Positions 50,876-61,725 are shown, counted from the stretch's first letter. The stretch is DNA of 64,000 bases from Iris pallida (GCA_029216955.1 JANAVB010009599.1:6195158-6259157); one strand, 5' to 3'. Translations and numbers: made by a program. Notes: generated by a model from the letters alone, not told the origin.

Positions 50876-53764
50876 AGAACTGGCGTATTTTCTAAGTAAA
50901 GGCTTATCTTTGAATTACTCCGATGTCTACCAATCTGTAAACCAGTATGTAGATAGGATATACGCTCTAGAGAATGGCATAGGACCACACCTCAGCATGC
51001 CGGTCATGATGCCTCATCTGCGAGAAAAAGTCTGGCCAGAAGATATCCACTACTTTATCGTTCCAGCTAGAAAGAAGGGTGAAGAACTAATCATCTTCAG
51101 TCGAATATTTGGTGAAAGAAAGTTCGTTCTAGACTCTACTTCGCCTAATCACAACACCGAATCTGACTATGACTCTGGGAAAATGTAACTTTTTTGATAT
51201 ACTTGACAGGCTAAGAATATCATTCAGAACATGGGATAGATATAAAAAGTGACCAGGGGCTAAACTACGGCCGGGGACGACGGTTGCCAATACGTCACTT
51301 TGCTCCTTCCGGCAAACCCGAGAACTATTATCAACAAAACGGTGTTGGCTTGGGTTATGTCACTCCTCCAACAACTCCTGGAAGATCAGACGTCGAAGCA
51401 GATCGTTGTTCTCATTCTTCTGATTCCTGCCTCTGGGATTCAGACTCCAGGATTGGAGACATGTTCAAAGCAACTTTGTCCGTCAACATGGTGTCAGTTG
51501 ACCAAATTGCAGACGATGTCAAATCGATCGAGCTTGAACAATGAGCTCAAAAGATGGATACTAGGTGGGAGTTGCGTTTCGAACAACGTGAACCACCTAC
51601 TGAAGATAAAGTCGTCCAAATCAATTTAGAAGATGAATCATCTCTTAAACCAATCTTCATCAATAAATATCTTTCTGGCAATGAACGACAATCTCTTATA
51701 CAGCTTATAAGAGAATACATTGATGTCTTTGCATGGATCTATAAAGACATGCTAGGCTTGGACCCTAAAATTGCTATGCACCGCCTAAATATCTCGTCTA
51801 AAGCTAAGCCAGTGAAGCAGCAGCAACGACGATTCCGACCAGATATCATGGAGGCTATCGAGAGTGAAGTCAAGAAGCTTATTGCAAGTGGATTCATTCG
51901 CGAAGAATAACACCCTGACTGGGTCGCTAACATCGTGCTAGTCATAAAAAAGAACGGTGAAGTTCGAGTCTGTATCGATTACCATGATTTAAACTCTGTA
52001 TGCCAGAAAGATGAGTTCTCTCTACCAATCACCGACGTAATGATCGACAATACTTGCGGCTTCGAATGGATGTCCTTCATTGACGGATTCTCAGGCTACA
52101 ACCAGATCATGATGTTCCTCGACGATGAGAAGCACACATCTTTTCCAACACCGTTGGGGGTATACTTCTATACGATGATGCCATTTGGATTAAAAAATGT
52201 AGGGGCGACATACCAGTGAGCTATGAACACAATTTTTCGCGATTATTTGCACAAAATAGTGGAATGCTACATAGACGATATCGCAGTTAAAGGCCGTCTC
52301 AAGGGCAACAACCTCTAAGACTTGAGAACGGTGTTCAAACTAATGCGTGCACACCAACTCAAGATGAATCCAACCAAGTCTTTTCTGGGAGTCTCTATCG
52401 GCATGTTCCTTGGTTTCGTCATCACTTCAAAGGGTATACATCTTGACCCGAAGAAAGTGAAAGCTATCCTCGATATGCATCCCCCAAGAAACCTCAAAGA
52501 GCTACGCGGACTTCAAGGAAGGCTAGCCTACATCAGACGATTCATTTCGAACCTTTCTGGAAGGTGTCAACCATTTACTCAACTCATGAAGAAAGGCGTA
52601 TCTTTCGTCTGGACTGAACAATGTCAACGCGTATTTGACGGCATCAAGAAGTATCTCACAAGCCCTCCAGTATTGGTAGCTGCAATAATGGAAAAGCCCT
52701 TCTTACTATATATCTGCGCTATGGACCATTCCCTTGGCGCCCTATAAATGAAGACGATCATGAACATGAAATCTACTACCTCAGTCGCACAATGGTGGGT
52801 GCCGAGCACAGATACACACCTGTAGAAAAAGAATGCCTTGCACTAGTATTTGCTATCCAGGAGACAGCCCACTATGTGTCTGGGCAGAGTATCCACATCA
52901 TATCTAAAGTCAATCCTCTCAGAATACTCATGACTAAACCGAGTTCTCTCAATTTTCGTTTAGCTACATGGGCAATGCTGTTGACTCCATATGATATGTT
53001 GTTCGTTCTTCAGAAGGCAGTAAAAGGTCAAGCGTTAGCTGATTTTCTAGCAGCTCATTCGGTGCCAGAATCTTCCAAACTCTACGACGAAATCCCCGAT
53101 AAAGTAGTGGAGTCTAACACCGCAACTAAAGAAATCCCTATTTGGCGAATGTTCTTTGACGGTGCATCAAGAACAGGACCTAAAGAAAATATCGTGGCCG
53201 AAGTAGGCGTCGTGCTCTTGTCACCCAGCCATATAGTTATACATCGTGTATATTCTCTCGTGGAACCCTGCACCAATAACGTGGCCAAATACAATGCCCT
53301 ATTGATCGGCCTGCAACTGGCAAAACAACTGGGAGTTGACTATCTAGAAGCTTACGGCGATTCTAAGCTAATAGTTAGTCAGGTCCGAGGGGATTATGAA
53401 GTTCGTCACGAAGATCTCATCCCCTATTACAAAGCGATAATCGAGTTGGCGTCTACTTTCGCTGGATTCTTTATCGAACACATGCCTCGACTACAGAATA
53501 TAGAAGCTGATGCTTTAGACGGTCTCGTTGCTTCCTTGACCGTCCCTACCAATACTCAGTAGTCGATCACAGTGTCTGGTCGAGAACTATTCTATGTAAA
53601 AGATGTCTTGTATATTCGTCACGGTTACACAACGAAAACAAATGTTGACGTTAAAGATTTGAGATTTTCTTTCATAGACTACGCCATCTATGGAATCCTT
53701 CCTGAGGACCCAAAGAAAGCAGTGTCTATCTAAAGGTGATCCCTCAGATTTTACTACGACACAG
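50876..53764 (+). pseudogene. Element A copy 2: linker, RT, RNases H and start of integrase
   Basis: It begins at the position equivalent to 21209. RT has YIDD at 52268-52279, a TGA after ATYQ near 52217 and a TAA near 52317. It shares the stop before HPDWV and the deletion after SLGAL with copy 1. The second RNase H (52792-53562) is open with MFFDGASR, NNVAKYN (normally AEYN, so the catalytic Glu is Lys) and GDSKLIVSQ, then ALDGLVASL. The integrase start (IDYAIYGILPEDPK, then SLRFYYD) is cut by element C at 53765. Confidence 0.86.
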
Positions 53765-55196
53765 TGTAGAAGCATGGAAAATACTAAAGAAAACGACTCA
53801 TGCGGCCAGGAAAGATCCATGCGGCTCAGAAAACTCATGCGGCTCAGGGAGTCATGCGGCATAAGGAGCTATACGGCCCAAGGCATTCCATGCAGCTCAG
53901 AAGACACGTAGCCTGACAGTGCTCCCCTCCGACCCATGCTGCATTAATTGCTTTGACGGCTGACCCCTCTGAAAAGTTGACAGCCCTGACACAAAAGCAG
54001 GTAATCATGACTCTGTCATAATGATGAATCTCTAGGGAAGAGAAAAGAGATCTCTGACACAAATCCCCCGAGAGCCATGAAAAATGCCACGTGGCCTTGC
54101 CACGCGGGTGTTCGTATGCCGCTCACTTCTCATGAGGTTCAGAATGAGTCCTATGCGGCTCAGGCCAAGAAAGCCTCATACGGCTCGAGCAAAGAACTTC
54201 TCATGCGGTCCAGAGTGAATCCGTCCTATGCGGCTCATGTCAAGAAAGTCTCATGTGGCTCGAGTGAGGACTTCTCATGCGGTTCAAGAGGATCAGGTCC
54301 ATGCGGCTCGGGCGGATATGAACCTATGCGGCTCACAAGGATTACTCCCCTGTGGTTCGAGGACTCAAGTGAGGGCCACTGCCCAGACAGCCCTGACACG
54401 TGGGCTTAACCATATGCGGCTCAAATTCATATGCGGCTTACTCGTCATGCGGTCTAGATTCCCCCAGCAGCTCCTAGGACACGTGTCCTAAACTGATTAA
54501 TTCCTCAGATTTGCTGCCATTAAAGATTGGGTCAAATCCCAATAATCTGGGACACGTGGCAGAAGAATAAATCTAATTTATTCACAGATATCAGAAGATC
54601 ATTATAAGGAAGATTTATTCCAATCAACATTAATTGCTAATGGGATTTGGTGTAATCTACACCTAATGGCTCGGATTCGTCACAATCAGAAACGAACGGC
54701 TTGGATTAATCAATCCCCAGGCCGTCGCCATCTCCAAAAGCTAATTATTGGCAACCCTAATGATCACATCCCACTATTATAAATAGCAGGGTGCCATTCC
54801 CTTGCAAGAGATATGAAAAAAATATATACAACATCAGAGAGAAATACGTATATCCAGAGAGACTTTCCCCCATAGTCAGAGAGAGAATATACACAGAGAG
54901 AGAGAGAAGCCAGAAGAGCAACAGAGGAGCAAGAAGAGCATTTCTTCATCAACGCCAACCATCTTTTCACAGGAGCCAAGGCTGCATACCGATCGTCCAA
55001 GGAGTAAGGCAGGGCTGCCGTCGCCTTTCCGAGCCTCTATCGTCACCCCCCCAGAATCTAAAATAAACAATTTTACTTAGACTGCTGTACCTAGGTTTTC
55101 GTCCCTAGGCTTTCTTTGTACAAGCGAGTTTGTAACATGAAGTAAAAGTCCGGTCCTCCGATAATTGTTCTGTTCTTTTATATTTTATGGCAAACA
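53765..55196 (+). repeat. 5' LTR of element C
   Basis: The LTR is 1,432 bp, TGTAGAAGC to GGCAAACA. ATGCGGCT motifs are dense from 53800 to 54450, mostly in the same orientation and irregularly spaced. TATAAATA lies at 54778-54785, followed by a leader with a GA-rich part (54830-54915). Confidence 0.87.
54778..54785 (+). promoter_or_regulatory. TATA box of the element C LTR
   Basis: TATAAATA in ccactattataaatagcag. The transcript would start near 54810 and carry a leader of nearly 400 nt to the PBS. Confidence 0.65.
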
Positions 55197-55198
55197 CG

Positions 55199-56173
55199 AT
55201 GGCGACTCTACTGGGGACTAACTTCTCCACGGATGAGGAGTTGGTGACGCAATCGGATGCAGCCAAACTTGGCTCTACGCAACAAAAGATGGTCGTCCGC
55301 TTCGACCAACAGGCGTTTGAAGAGATGCTCTACGAAGGAAGCGCTGGCCCGGTCCAGAAACGCACCCGCAGCACGAAGGCTCGCAAAGAGTGGAGGCCAA
55401 AATCATTTGCTCCTCCCCAAGCCCTCGATGGGATATCCTCTGTTGCTCAAGACGGCGAGAAGGACTCTCCTGCGGCCCCACATCAGACCGTAGACAACTC
55501 TGCTGTCCCCAAGTCCGACAGAAGAAAACACTATAATGCTGGACTTGTAGGGGCAAAGAGAAACTCTATGAGATCCGAGCCGCATAAGGGTATTAGCCGC
55601 AGGGAGAAAGCTCATGCGGCTACATCCGCCAGCCGCATGGAGAAAACTCATGCGGCCAAATCTGTCAGCCGCATATCTTATGCGGCTACAGTTGCCAACC
55701 ACATAGATGAAACTCATGCGGCTAAGAAGGTCAATCGCTTGCAGAAAATCCATGCGGCCACAATTGCCAACCGTATGCGGCCAGCCTGCACGGTCGTGAC
55801 TCCTAGCCGCATAAAAACAACTCATCCAACGGCAGAAGACAACCGCATGCAGACAGCCTGCACGGTACCCAATTCGAGCCGCATAGCGTATGTTCCACGC
55901 TTCTCTCGATCAGTCTTTGACTGTCTCTCATGCGGTCCTGACTCTGATGGTTCTCTGGATAATAAGCCAGACTCTGTGATGTTCAACTTGGACTCCTCCT
56001 ATTACGCACCCGCAAGTGCTAAAAGGAGGAAGTCTAGGGCAGCGCGGGCTCACCAAGCCCAGTCAGCTGTCCCAACCTCTAACTATCGGGGCGTCCCGTT
56101 GATTATCACACGGGCCTCTGATGGGAAGTTGTATAAAACCGCTCGAGTCCAGCCCCCGGCGGCAAAAGGATAA
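55199..56173 (+). CDS. ORF1-like N-terminal domain of element C
   Basis: MATLLGTNFSTDEE, GSTQQKMVVRFDQQAFEEML and a basic segment (TRSTKARKEWRPKS) form the shared N-terminal domain, residues about 1-70 from 55199. The linker (residues about 115-235) repeats THAAK/SRM or NRM units, where CATGCGGC codes HAA and GCCGCATG codes RM, so the DNA motif occurs in both orientations. SVFDCLSCGPDSD and a basic KRRKSRAARAH part follow. The frame stops at 56171-56173, and a frameshift near 56300 leads to the next part. The function is unknown. Position and basic nature suggest a nucleic-acid-binding role, which is inference. Confidence 0.7.
   Translation: MATLLGTNFSTDEELVTQSDAAKLGSTQQKMVVRFDQQAFEEMLYEGSAGPVQKRTRSTKARKEWRPKSFAPPQALDGISSVAQDGEKDSPAAPHQTVDNSAVPKSDRRKHYNAGLVGAKRNSMRSEPHKGISRREKAHAATSASRMEKTHAAKSVSRISYAATVANHIDETHAAKKVNRLQKIHAATIANRMRPACTVVTPSRIKTTHPTAEDNRMQTACTVPNSSRIAYVPRFSRSVFDCLSCGPDSDGSLDNKPDSVMFNLDSSYYAPASAKRRKSRAARAHQAQSAVPTSNYRGVPLIITRASDGKLYKTARVQPPAAKG
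55200..55217 (+). other. Primer-binding site of element C, overlapping the ORF start
   Basis: TGGCGACTCTACTGGGGA lies 3 nt after the LTR end and contains the second ATG (55199-55201) of the reading frame. An upstream in-frame ATG lies in the LTR at 55187. Confidence 0.85.
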
Positions 56174-56292
56174 AGTGGTTCCTCTGACCTGCGTGAGGCG
56201 ATCCTCCATAAATGCAAGGAAAGAGAAGGAGCCTCGGCGTGCAAAGAGTCCTTGCTTAGACATCACTGTACCCAAATCATCGTCAACTGCTG

Positions 56293-57162
56293 TTGCAATA
56301 CGCGGCAGCAATGGAAGATCGACCGTCCGTCTTCCAAAGGCTACAGCATCCGAGCTCAGAAGATGAGACACCTCCTGTTGTCTCCTATAATTCTGTTCAA
56401 AAAGTCCCCGCCGAAAGGAGAGGGAAAAAGACAAGCATCTCCAGCCCCAAGATATCAACCACTACAGCTAAGAAACTATCTTCTAAACGGTTGTCCTCTA
56501 CCGGTGTATTCCAACACACCCGTTCAAAGACGAAATCTACCGCGATGGGAAATTCATCATCCACGTCGCTGGGGGTTGAGGGAACTAGGGGTAGCACTCC
56601 TCCGAACATCCGCAACAATTCGATGTTTCAAGGAGCCAAGCCCGGACAAACAACTCTTCTATCAGGTGCAACAGACGCTGATGTCCCCGAGGACATCCGT
56701 AACTCTCAAGACGAAGCAAGCTCTGAAGCTGGGGATACCGTTCCCTCCGAGTCCGAGCCCGAAGAGAACATTCCCGCCTATCCCGATGACTTCTCGGTAC
56801 ATGGGTACGACTCGGAGGGCACGTCCTCCACCGTTCCTTCTATCACTCCTCATGTAAAGACGATTTTTATGATGGACAGCAATCAAGGTGGTTCCAATGA
56901 TCGCCAGCGCATCGACAATCTCGAAGCCATATTACTTGCTTTGGTCAAGTCTGTAGACGAGATTAAAGCGGCCCTGCCAACTCTACAAGGAGGAACGCCT
57001 GGTCAAACAAGCACGGGCCCTGCAGTCAATGTGGATTCGAACTCAGCGGCACCAAATCCGGGCAATAATCCTCCCGAAATAACAGCCCATGGCGCTACAG
57101 ACGAGACCCGAAAAGTAAGGAGAGAGGTCCAGGAGCTCCGAGCCATGTTACATGCCCGATAA
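56293..57162 (+). CDS. Middle part of the element C gag polyprotein (acidic and coiled coil)
   Basis: EDRPSVFQRLQHPSSEDE opens this frame. The Cys patch LRHHCTQIIVNCCC lies just upstream in the previous frame (56255-56296), so a frameshift sits near 56300. An acidic Ser/Glu stretch (EASSEAGDTVPSESEPEEN) and a coiled-coil-like segment (QRIDNLEAILLALVKSVDEI) follow, matching B. It ends at a TAA at 57160, with another TAA at 57187, after which gag continues in the same frame. These two stops are probably mutations. Confidence 0.65.
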   Translation: MQYAAAMEDRPSVFQRLQHPSSEDETPPVVSYNSVQKVPAERRGKKTSISSPKISTTTAKKLSSKRLSSTGVFQHTRSKTKSTAMGNSSSTSLGVEGTRGSTPPNIRNNSMFQGAKPGQTTLLSGATDADVPEDIRNSQDEASSEAGDTVPSESEPEENIPAYPDDFSVHGYDSEGTSSTVPSITPHVKTIFMMDSNQGGSNDRQRIDNLEAILLALVKSVDEIKAALPTLQGGTPGQTSTGPAVNVDSNSAAPNPGNNPPEITAHGATDETRKVRREVQELRAMLHAR

Positions 57163-57189
57163 AATGCTCAAGATCTCCGAATACGGTAA

Positions 57190-57819
57190 CCATACCCTGC
57201 TGAATGGAGGGATGTTCCATTCCCACCAAGATATAAGCCGTTCAATATCAACCCGTATGATGGCAAAACCTCAGCAAGTCGGTATATCACTTACTTCGAG
57301 GTCACCACCGACCATCTGACCCATGATGATGCTATCCTCACACGGTTATTCATTGGGGCGTTAGAAGGAGTCGCCTTCGATTGGTACCGCAATCTGCCGG
57401 ACAACTGCATCCACTCCTTCACCGGCTTCAAGCGCCTGTTCTTGGAGCGATTCTACGAAGTAGGACAGGACGTCACTATGTCCACTCTCATGGATGTCGT
57501 CCAAGGAGAGAAGGAGTTGACAAGAAACTACATCAAGCGGTTCCGCCAGACCGCCATGAAGCTGCCTTCCGGAAATCCAGACTCCTCTTTGATCGAAATT
57601 TGTCAAAAGAGACTGCTTCCAACGATCAGTCTCTGGATGGGCGAAAGTCAATTCAAAGATTGGAAGGCGTTCATCATCAGCGCCACAAGCGCCGAAGAAC
57701 GACTGAAGAAGGCTCGCCAACTGGGATTGCACATCTCAGAAGGAGAAAACAGGGGCAAGCGTCCCAACAACGATAATGGGGGTAACCCCTCCAACAATCG
57801 GGACAGCAAGGGAAAATAG
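57190..57819 (+). CDS. Gag (capsid-like) domain of element C
   Basis: The frame is open from the codon after TAA 57187. Motifs of the plant retrotransposon gag family are FPPRYKPF, YDGKTSASRYITYFE, DAILTRLFIGALEGVAFDW, YRNLPDNCIHSFTGF, RFYEVGQDVTMSTLMD, NYIKRFRQTAMKLPSG and PDSSLIEICQKRL. A Gly/Asn-rich tail ends at TAG 57817. This domain forms the capsid that packages the element's RNA in the cytoplasm. Length and motif order match A and B. Confidence 0.85.
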   Translation, partial: PYPAEWRDVPFPPRYKPFNINPYDGKTSASRYITYFEVTTDHLTHDDAILTRLFIGALEGVAFDWYRNLPDNCIHSFTGFKRLFLERFYEVGQDVTMSTLMDVVQGEKELTRNYIKRFRQTAMKLPSGNPDSSLIEICQKRLLPTISLWMGESQFKDWKAFIISATSAEERLKKARQLGLHISEGENRGKRPNNDNGGNPSNNRDSKGK

Positions 57820-57822
57820 GCT

Positions 57823-58770
57823 ATGGTGGCCGACACGGCCCAGAAGCCTGAGTCACAACCAGCCGACAAACAATGGCCTCAAATTACTTACTCTTTCGAA
57901 GACGGCCACGTCAAGCCTATCTTGGACATGCTCATACAAGGAGATAGAATTCAGCTTCCTCCACCAAGACGGGAGCCTTGGCCGGCTGATCTGGAGAACC
58001 CAAAGTTCTACCATTACCACCGTTATGTACACCACGCTACACACGACTGCTACCAACTAAAACGGTACATCCAAAGCCTCATCGATTCGAACGCTCTGGC
58101 CATCGACTTCGAAGAGGTAACCGTAGCAGCCAATATGGTGTCCGTACAATTCGGCAACTTCCTTCCGACGGAGACTCAAGACGGGGTGATCCCCGTCCCT
58201 CTGGCAATAATGGAAATTACCAATCTTCCACCTTCCCGAGATCAGGTTGCTGGTCTAGTACCTCTCACCACATCACGAGGGAAGATCATGTGGGTCCATC
58301 CAGACTTGGTGTCAGAAGTAACTCGGCCCACACCATCTCCCACCAATAGAAAGAAGAGTGGAAAAATTAGGTCCTGCCACACAATCTCAGCAGACAACGA
58401 GGAAGCTACAGCCATCGTCATGCGGTCCGGAGTGCAATCCCAACCTGTGGTTGACAATCCAGCTGAAAATCATCAACCCACTACAACTGAGGCTCCGGGA
58501 CTGGCTCAGCCTTCGACGACCGACAAGCCTAGGCTGAAGGAGACTCGCTTCGACAAATCTCTCCGAAAAGACGCAGCCCAAGGGCTAGAGAGGCCCTACA
58601 ACTTTGACATCTTAGCACAATTGGCTAACACTCCGGCCAAATTGTCACTGTACGAACTCCTAAGGCTCTCCAAGGACGTTCGTATTGCATTGAGCGAAGC
58701 ACTCCAAAATGCCGATGCTTATCTGGCTCAATCCAACCTCACCGGGGAGGACTCACCCGTGGATCTCTAA
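57823..58770 (+). CDS. Gag C-terminal and pre-protease region of element C
   Basis: The frame continues after TAG 57817. FYHYHRYVHHATHDCYQLK near 58020 is a His/Cys arrangement like the RNA-binding knuckle of other plant Gypsy gags but without the first CxxC, as in A and B. MVSVQFGNFLPTETQDGVI, IMWVHPDLVSEV, RPYNFDILAQLANTPAK and LSLYELLRLSKD are conserved in all three elements. TAA 58768 ends it, and the protease follows in frame after seven codons. Confidence 0.75.
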   Translation: MVADTAQKPESQPADKQWPQITYSFEDGHVKPILDMLIQGDRIQLPPPRREPWPADLENPKFYHYHRYVHHATHDCYQLKRYIQSLIDSNALAIDFEEVTVAANMVSVQFGNFLPTETQDGVIPVPLAIMEITNLPPSRDQVAGLVPLTTSRGKIMWVHPDLVSEVTRPTPSPTNRKKSGKIRSCHTISADNEEATAIVMRSGVQSQPVVDNPAENHQPTTTEAPGLAQPSTTDKPRLKETRFDKSLRKDAAQGLERPYNFDILAQLANTPAKLSLYELLRLSKDVRIALSEALQNADAYLAQSNLTGEDSPVDL

Positions 58771-58791
58771 GACGGTGCCTGCACGGGAGCA

Positions 58792-61725
58792 ATGCCCAAT
58801 ATCGTCTTCACTCTGCAAGACATGCTCATCAAAACCAACCTACATGATCGCCCGCTATACTACACGGGATACATCGGCGACGTGAAGGTGGATCGGATGC
58901 ACATAGATCCTGGCTCTTCCATAAGCATCATTCCAAAGGGCCTGCTACATCATCTCCGCATCCCAATGCATCGTCTGACACCTATAAGCACCGCCATCAG
59001 CAGTTTCAATTCGGGCAGGAGCTACCCTATTGGGAAGATTCGTCTGAAGTGTCAAATTGGCGACCTCCAATCCGATGTCACCTGCTACGTCATAGATGCA
59101 GACACTTCTTATAACATCATCTTGGGGCGCCCATGGATACACGATTACATGATCGTGCCTTCTACGCTATACCAGTGCTTCAAATATGTCGACAAACACG
59201 GCTTCGTGAAGACAGAATTTGTCGACATCGATCCCTTCAAGGGGGTCGAATCCTACTACTCAGACTCCTGCCTATACGAAAAGTTGAAGAGGCACCTTGA
59301 TGAAGGAGACGCACAAACTCATACCGAGACAGCCGCGGGATCAGAAGGACCCCTGACAATCCACCTCCAAGCTCGTAAACCGGGCAAGTCTGTACCCCTT
59401 ACCGCCACTCTGCGGAAGGACGCAATCAGCCTCTCAGCGCAAGAGGAGAAAATGATAATCCGACTGCCAAGGTCCGGCCAAGTACCGAGACCCACAACGG
59501 GGCCACTAACAATCAGACTGTCGAGAGTCAGTCAACCCCAAACAGGGAAGCTCAATCCCTCGGACAGGCCCATGACGATACGCCTTTCAAGGAAGGGTCG
59601 TCACCCCGATGCAAGGTCTGACACTTCTAGCGAACCAGCCACTCCTCGCCCCATATCAAATGCCAAACTGGGGGTCGCTAGTCTGCCAACAACTCTACGC
59701 TCTGCTCCATCAACTGAACCACTGACAATCAAGCTTCCCAGGTCATCCTCTCAGTCTTCGTTCACACAGAGGGTAGCCGAAGAGGAACCGGAGCTAGCCA
59801 AGTATGTGGCTGCCCACACTGATGTCCCCTCCGCTGATGATGTAATCCCCCTAGAAAAGATACCTTACTTTATTAATAAAGGGTTATCTTTGAACTACAC
59901 CGAGCTCAATAAGCTATGTACAATATATGCTATGAAACACGGTATAGGCACTCACCTACACACACAGGTGACAAATGTGTACACCGCGATCCAGCTTACT
60001 CCAGTAGAAGACGCTTATCGAATATTCGAGGGAGGAGATCATCCGATCATCTTCGACCGGACGAACAACTCGCATCCCCTCACCATAGAAGAAGTCGACC
60101 TCGGGTCAGATGCCGGGAGACTGCCTCTGTATCTTTATAGCCCTCAATCCAAATATCTCATGCAGAAACAGGGGTATGATCTGGAGACGACGCCAGGATT
60201 GAACTACGGCACTAGGCGACGATTACCTTTGAAGCCGCCAGTCCCGGCGGGCAAACCACGGAACTACTATAACAAAACTCGATACGGGTTAGGGTATGTA
60301 ACGCCTACTATGACCCCTGAACGTTCAGATGAAGAATGCGACTGGCAGTCACATTCAACCAGATCACCAACTTCCGACTCAGATACCAGCATCGAAGATG
60401 TGTTCAGACAAGTCATGTCAGTCAACATGGCATTCGCCGACGCTTACGAGGAAGACGAAGACATCCCCGAAATCCTCGAGCTAGAGCCATGGGCCCAGCA
60501 ATTAGACGTACAATGGGAAAAGTGGTTCGAACTGAAAGAACCTCCTACTGAAGATGAGGTCATGCAAGTGGATCTCGGCAGCGAATCTTCTCCAAAACCG
60601 ATTTTCATCAGTAAAAGCCTAACTGACGAAGAACGGGAGTCGCTGTTAGAACTTGTCAGAGATTACATTGATGTGTTCTCCTGGAGCTATGAAGATATGC
60701 CAGGGTTAAATCCTGACATCGCTTTTCACAAACTCAACATTCGACCAGATGCGAAGCCGGTCAAGCAACAACAGCGACGCTTCCGTCCAGGCATCATGGA
60801 CGCGATCGAAGCCGAAGTCAACAAACTGATAGCCAGCAGCTTTATTCGTGAGGAGCAACATCCCGATTGGGTCGCCAATATAGTACCCGTCCTCAAGAAG
60901 AATAGGAAGATTCGAATCTGCATCGACTTCCGCAACCTGAACGAGGCATACCCGAAAGATGAATTCCCCCTTCCTATCACAGACATCATGATCGACAATA
61001 CCTGCAGCTTCGAACGTATGTCATTCATGGATGGCTTCTCGGGGTACAACCAAATCAAAATGTCTCCTGATGACGAAAAACATACATCATTCCGAACGCC
61101 AATTGGCACGTACTGCTACATAGTCATGCCTTTCGGTTTGAAGAATGCCGGTGCCATATATCAAAGAGCCATGAGCATCATCTTTAGAGACCACTTACGC
61201 AAGACAGTGGAGTGCTACGTTGACGATATAGCCGTTAAGAGCCGCTGCAAAGGAGACCATCTGCAGGATCTAAGGACGGTATTCGACCTAATGCGAGCGC
61301 ACAATTTGAAAATGAACCCTACGAAGTCCTTTCTGGGCGTATCCAGCGGAAAGTTCTTAGGCTTCATCATCACTGCAAAGGGTATCCATGTAGACCCTGA
61401 GAAGACAAAAGCAATCATGGAGATGCGTCTCCCGAGAAATCTCTGCGAACTCAGAGGCCTTCAAGGGAGGCTAGCCTACATCAGGAGGTTCATTTCCAAC
61501 CTCTCCGGGCGATGCCGACCATTCACGCACCTCATAAAGAAAGGAGTCTCATTCGTATGGGACGAGGAATGTCAGCGTACTTTCGACAGCATCAAAGAAT
61601 ATTTGTCAAATTCTCCAGTTTTGGTGGCCCCGGTTCCTGGAAAACCATTTCTGCTCTATGTACGAGCAATGAAACACTCCATCGGGGCTTTGCTGGCACA
61701 GAACAACGACGTAGGCCATGAGTAG
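58792..61725 (+). CDS. Protease, reverse transcriptase and first RNase H of element C
   Basis: 977 codons. Protease: residues 25-135, active site HIDPGSS (Asp 39) and ILGRPWIHDYM. Linker: residues 185-320 with PLTIHLQAR, MIIRLPR, PLTIRLSR, MTIRLSR and PLTIKLPR. G-patch-like module near 455-505 (QGYDLETTPGLNYG, RYGLGYV). RT: residues about 650-910 with DWVANIV, IDFRNLNEAYPKDEFPL, FMDGFSGYN and catalytic YVDD (809-812, 61216-61227). First RNase H: starts near 945 (FLLYVRAMKHSIGALLAQ), without the usual first Asp. TAG 61723, likely from CAG, ends the piece. The best-preserved pol in the window. Confidence 0.88.
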   Translation: MPNIVFTLQDMLIKTNLHDRPLYYTGYIGDVKVDRMHIDPGSSISIIPKGLLHHLRIPMHRLTPISTAISSFNSGRSYPIGKIRLKCQIGDLQSDVTCYVIDADTSYNIILGRPWIHDYMIVPSTLYQCFKYVDKHGFVKTEFVDIDPFKGVESYYSDSCLYEKLKRHLDEGDAQTHTETAAGSEGPLTIHLQARKPGKSVPLTATLRKDAISLSAQEEKMIIRLPRSGQVPRPTTGPLTIRLSRVSQPQTGKLNPSDRPMTIRLSRKGRHPDARSDTSSEPATPRPISNAKLGVASLPTTLRSAPSTEPLTIKLPRSSSQSSFTQRVAEEEPELAKYVAAHTDVPSADDVIPLEKIPYFINKGLSLNYTELNKLCTIYAMKHGIGTHLHTQVTNVYTAIQLTPVEDAYRIFEGGDHPIIFDRTNNSHPLTIEEVDLGSDAGRLPLYLYSPQSKYLMQKQGYDLETTPGLNYGTRRRLPLKPPVPAGKPRNYYNKTRYGLGYVTPTMTPERSDEECDWQSHSTRSPTSDSDTSIEDVFRQVMSVNMAFADAYEEDEDIPEILELEPWAQQLDVQWEKWFELKEPPTEDEVMQVDLGSESSPKPIFISKSLTDEERESLLELVRDYIDVFSWSYEDMPGLNPDIAFHKLNIRPDAKPVKQQQRRFRPGIMDAIEAEVNKLIASSFIREEQHPDWVANIVPVLKKNRKIRICIDFRNLNEAYPKDEFPLPITDIMIDNTCSFERMSFMDGFSGYNQIKMSPDDEKHTSFRTPIGTYCYIVMPFGLKNAGAIYQRAMSIIFRDHLRKTVECYVDDIAVKSRCKGDHLQDLRTVFDLMRAHNLKMNPTKSFLGVSSGKFLGFIITAKGIHVDPEKTKAIMEMRLPRNLCELRGLQGRLAYIRRFISNLSGRCRPFTHLIKKGVSFVWDEECQRTFDSIKEYLSNSPVLVAPVPGKPFLLYVRAMKHSIGALLAQNNDVGHE

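Noticed and set aside
54791..55066. 91-codon ORF in the C LTR leader
   Set aside because: It covers a GA-rich leader just after the TATA box and lacks any match in the A and B LTRs.
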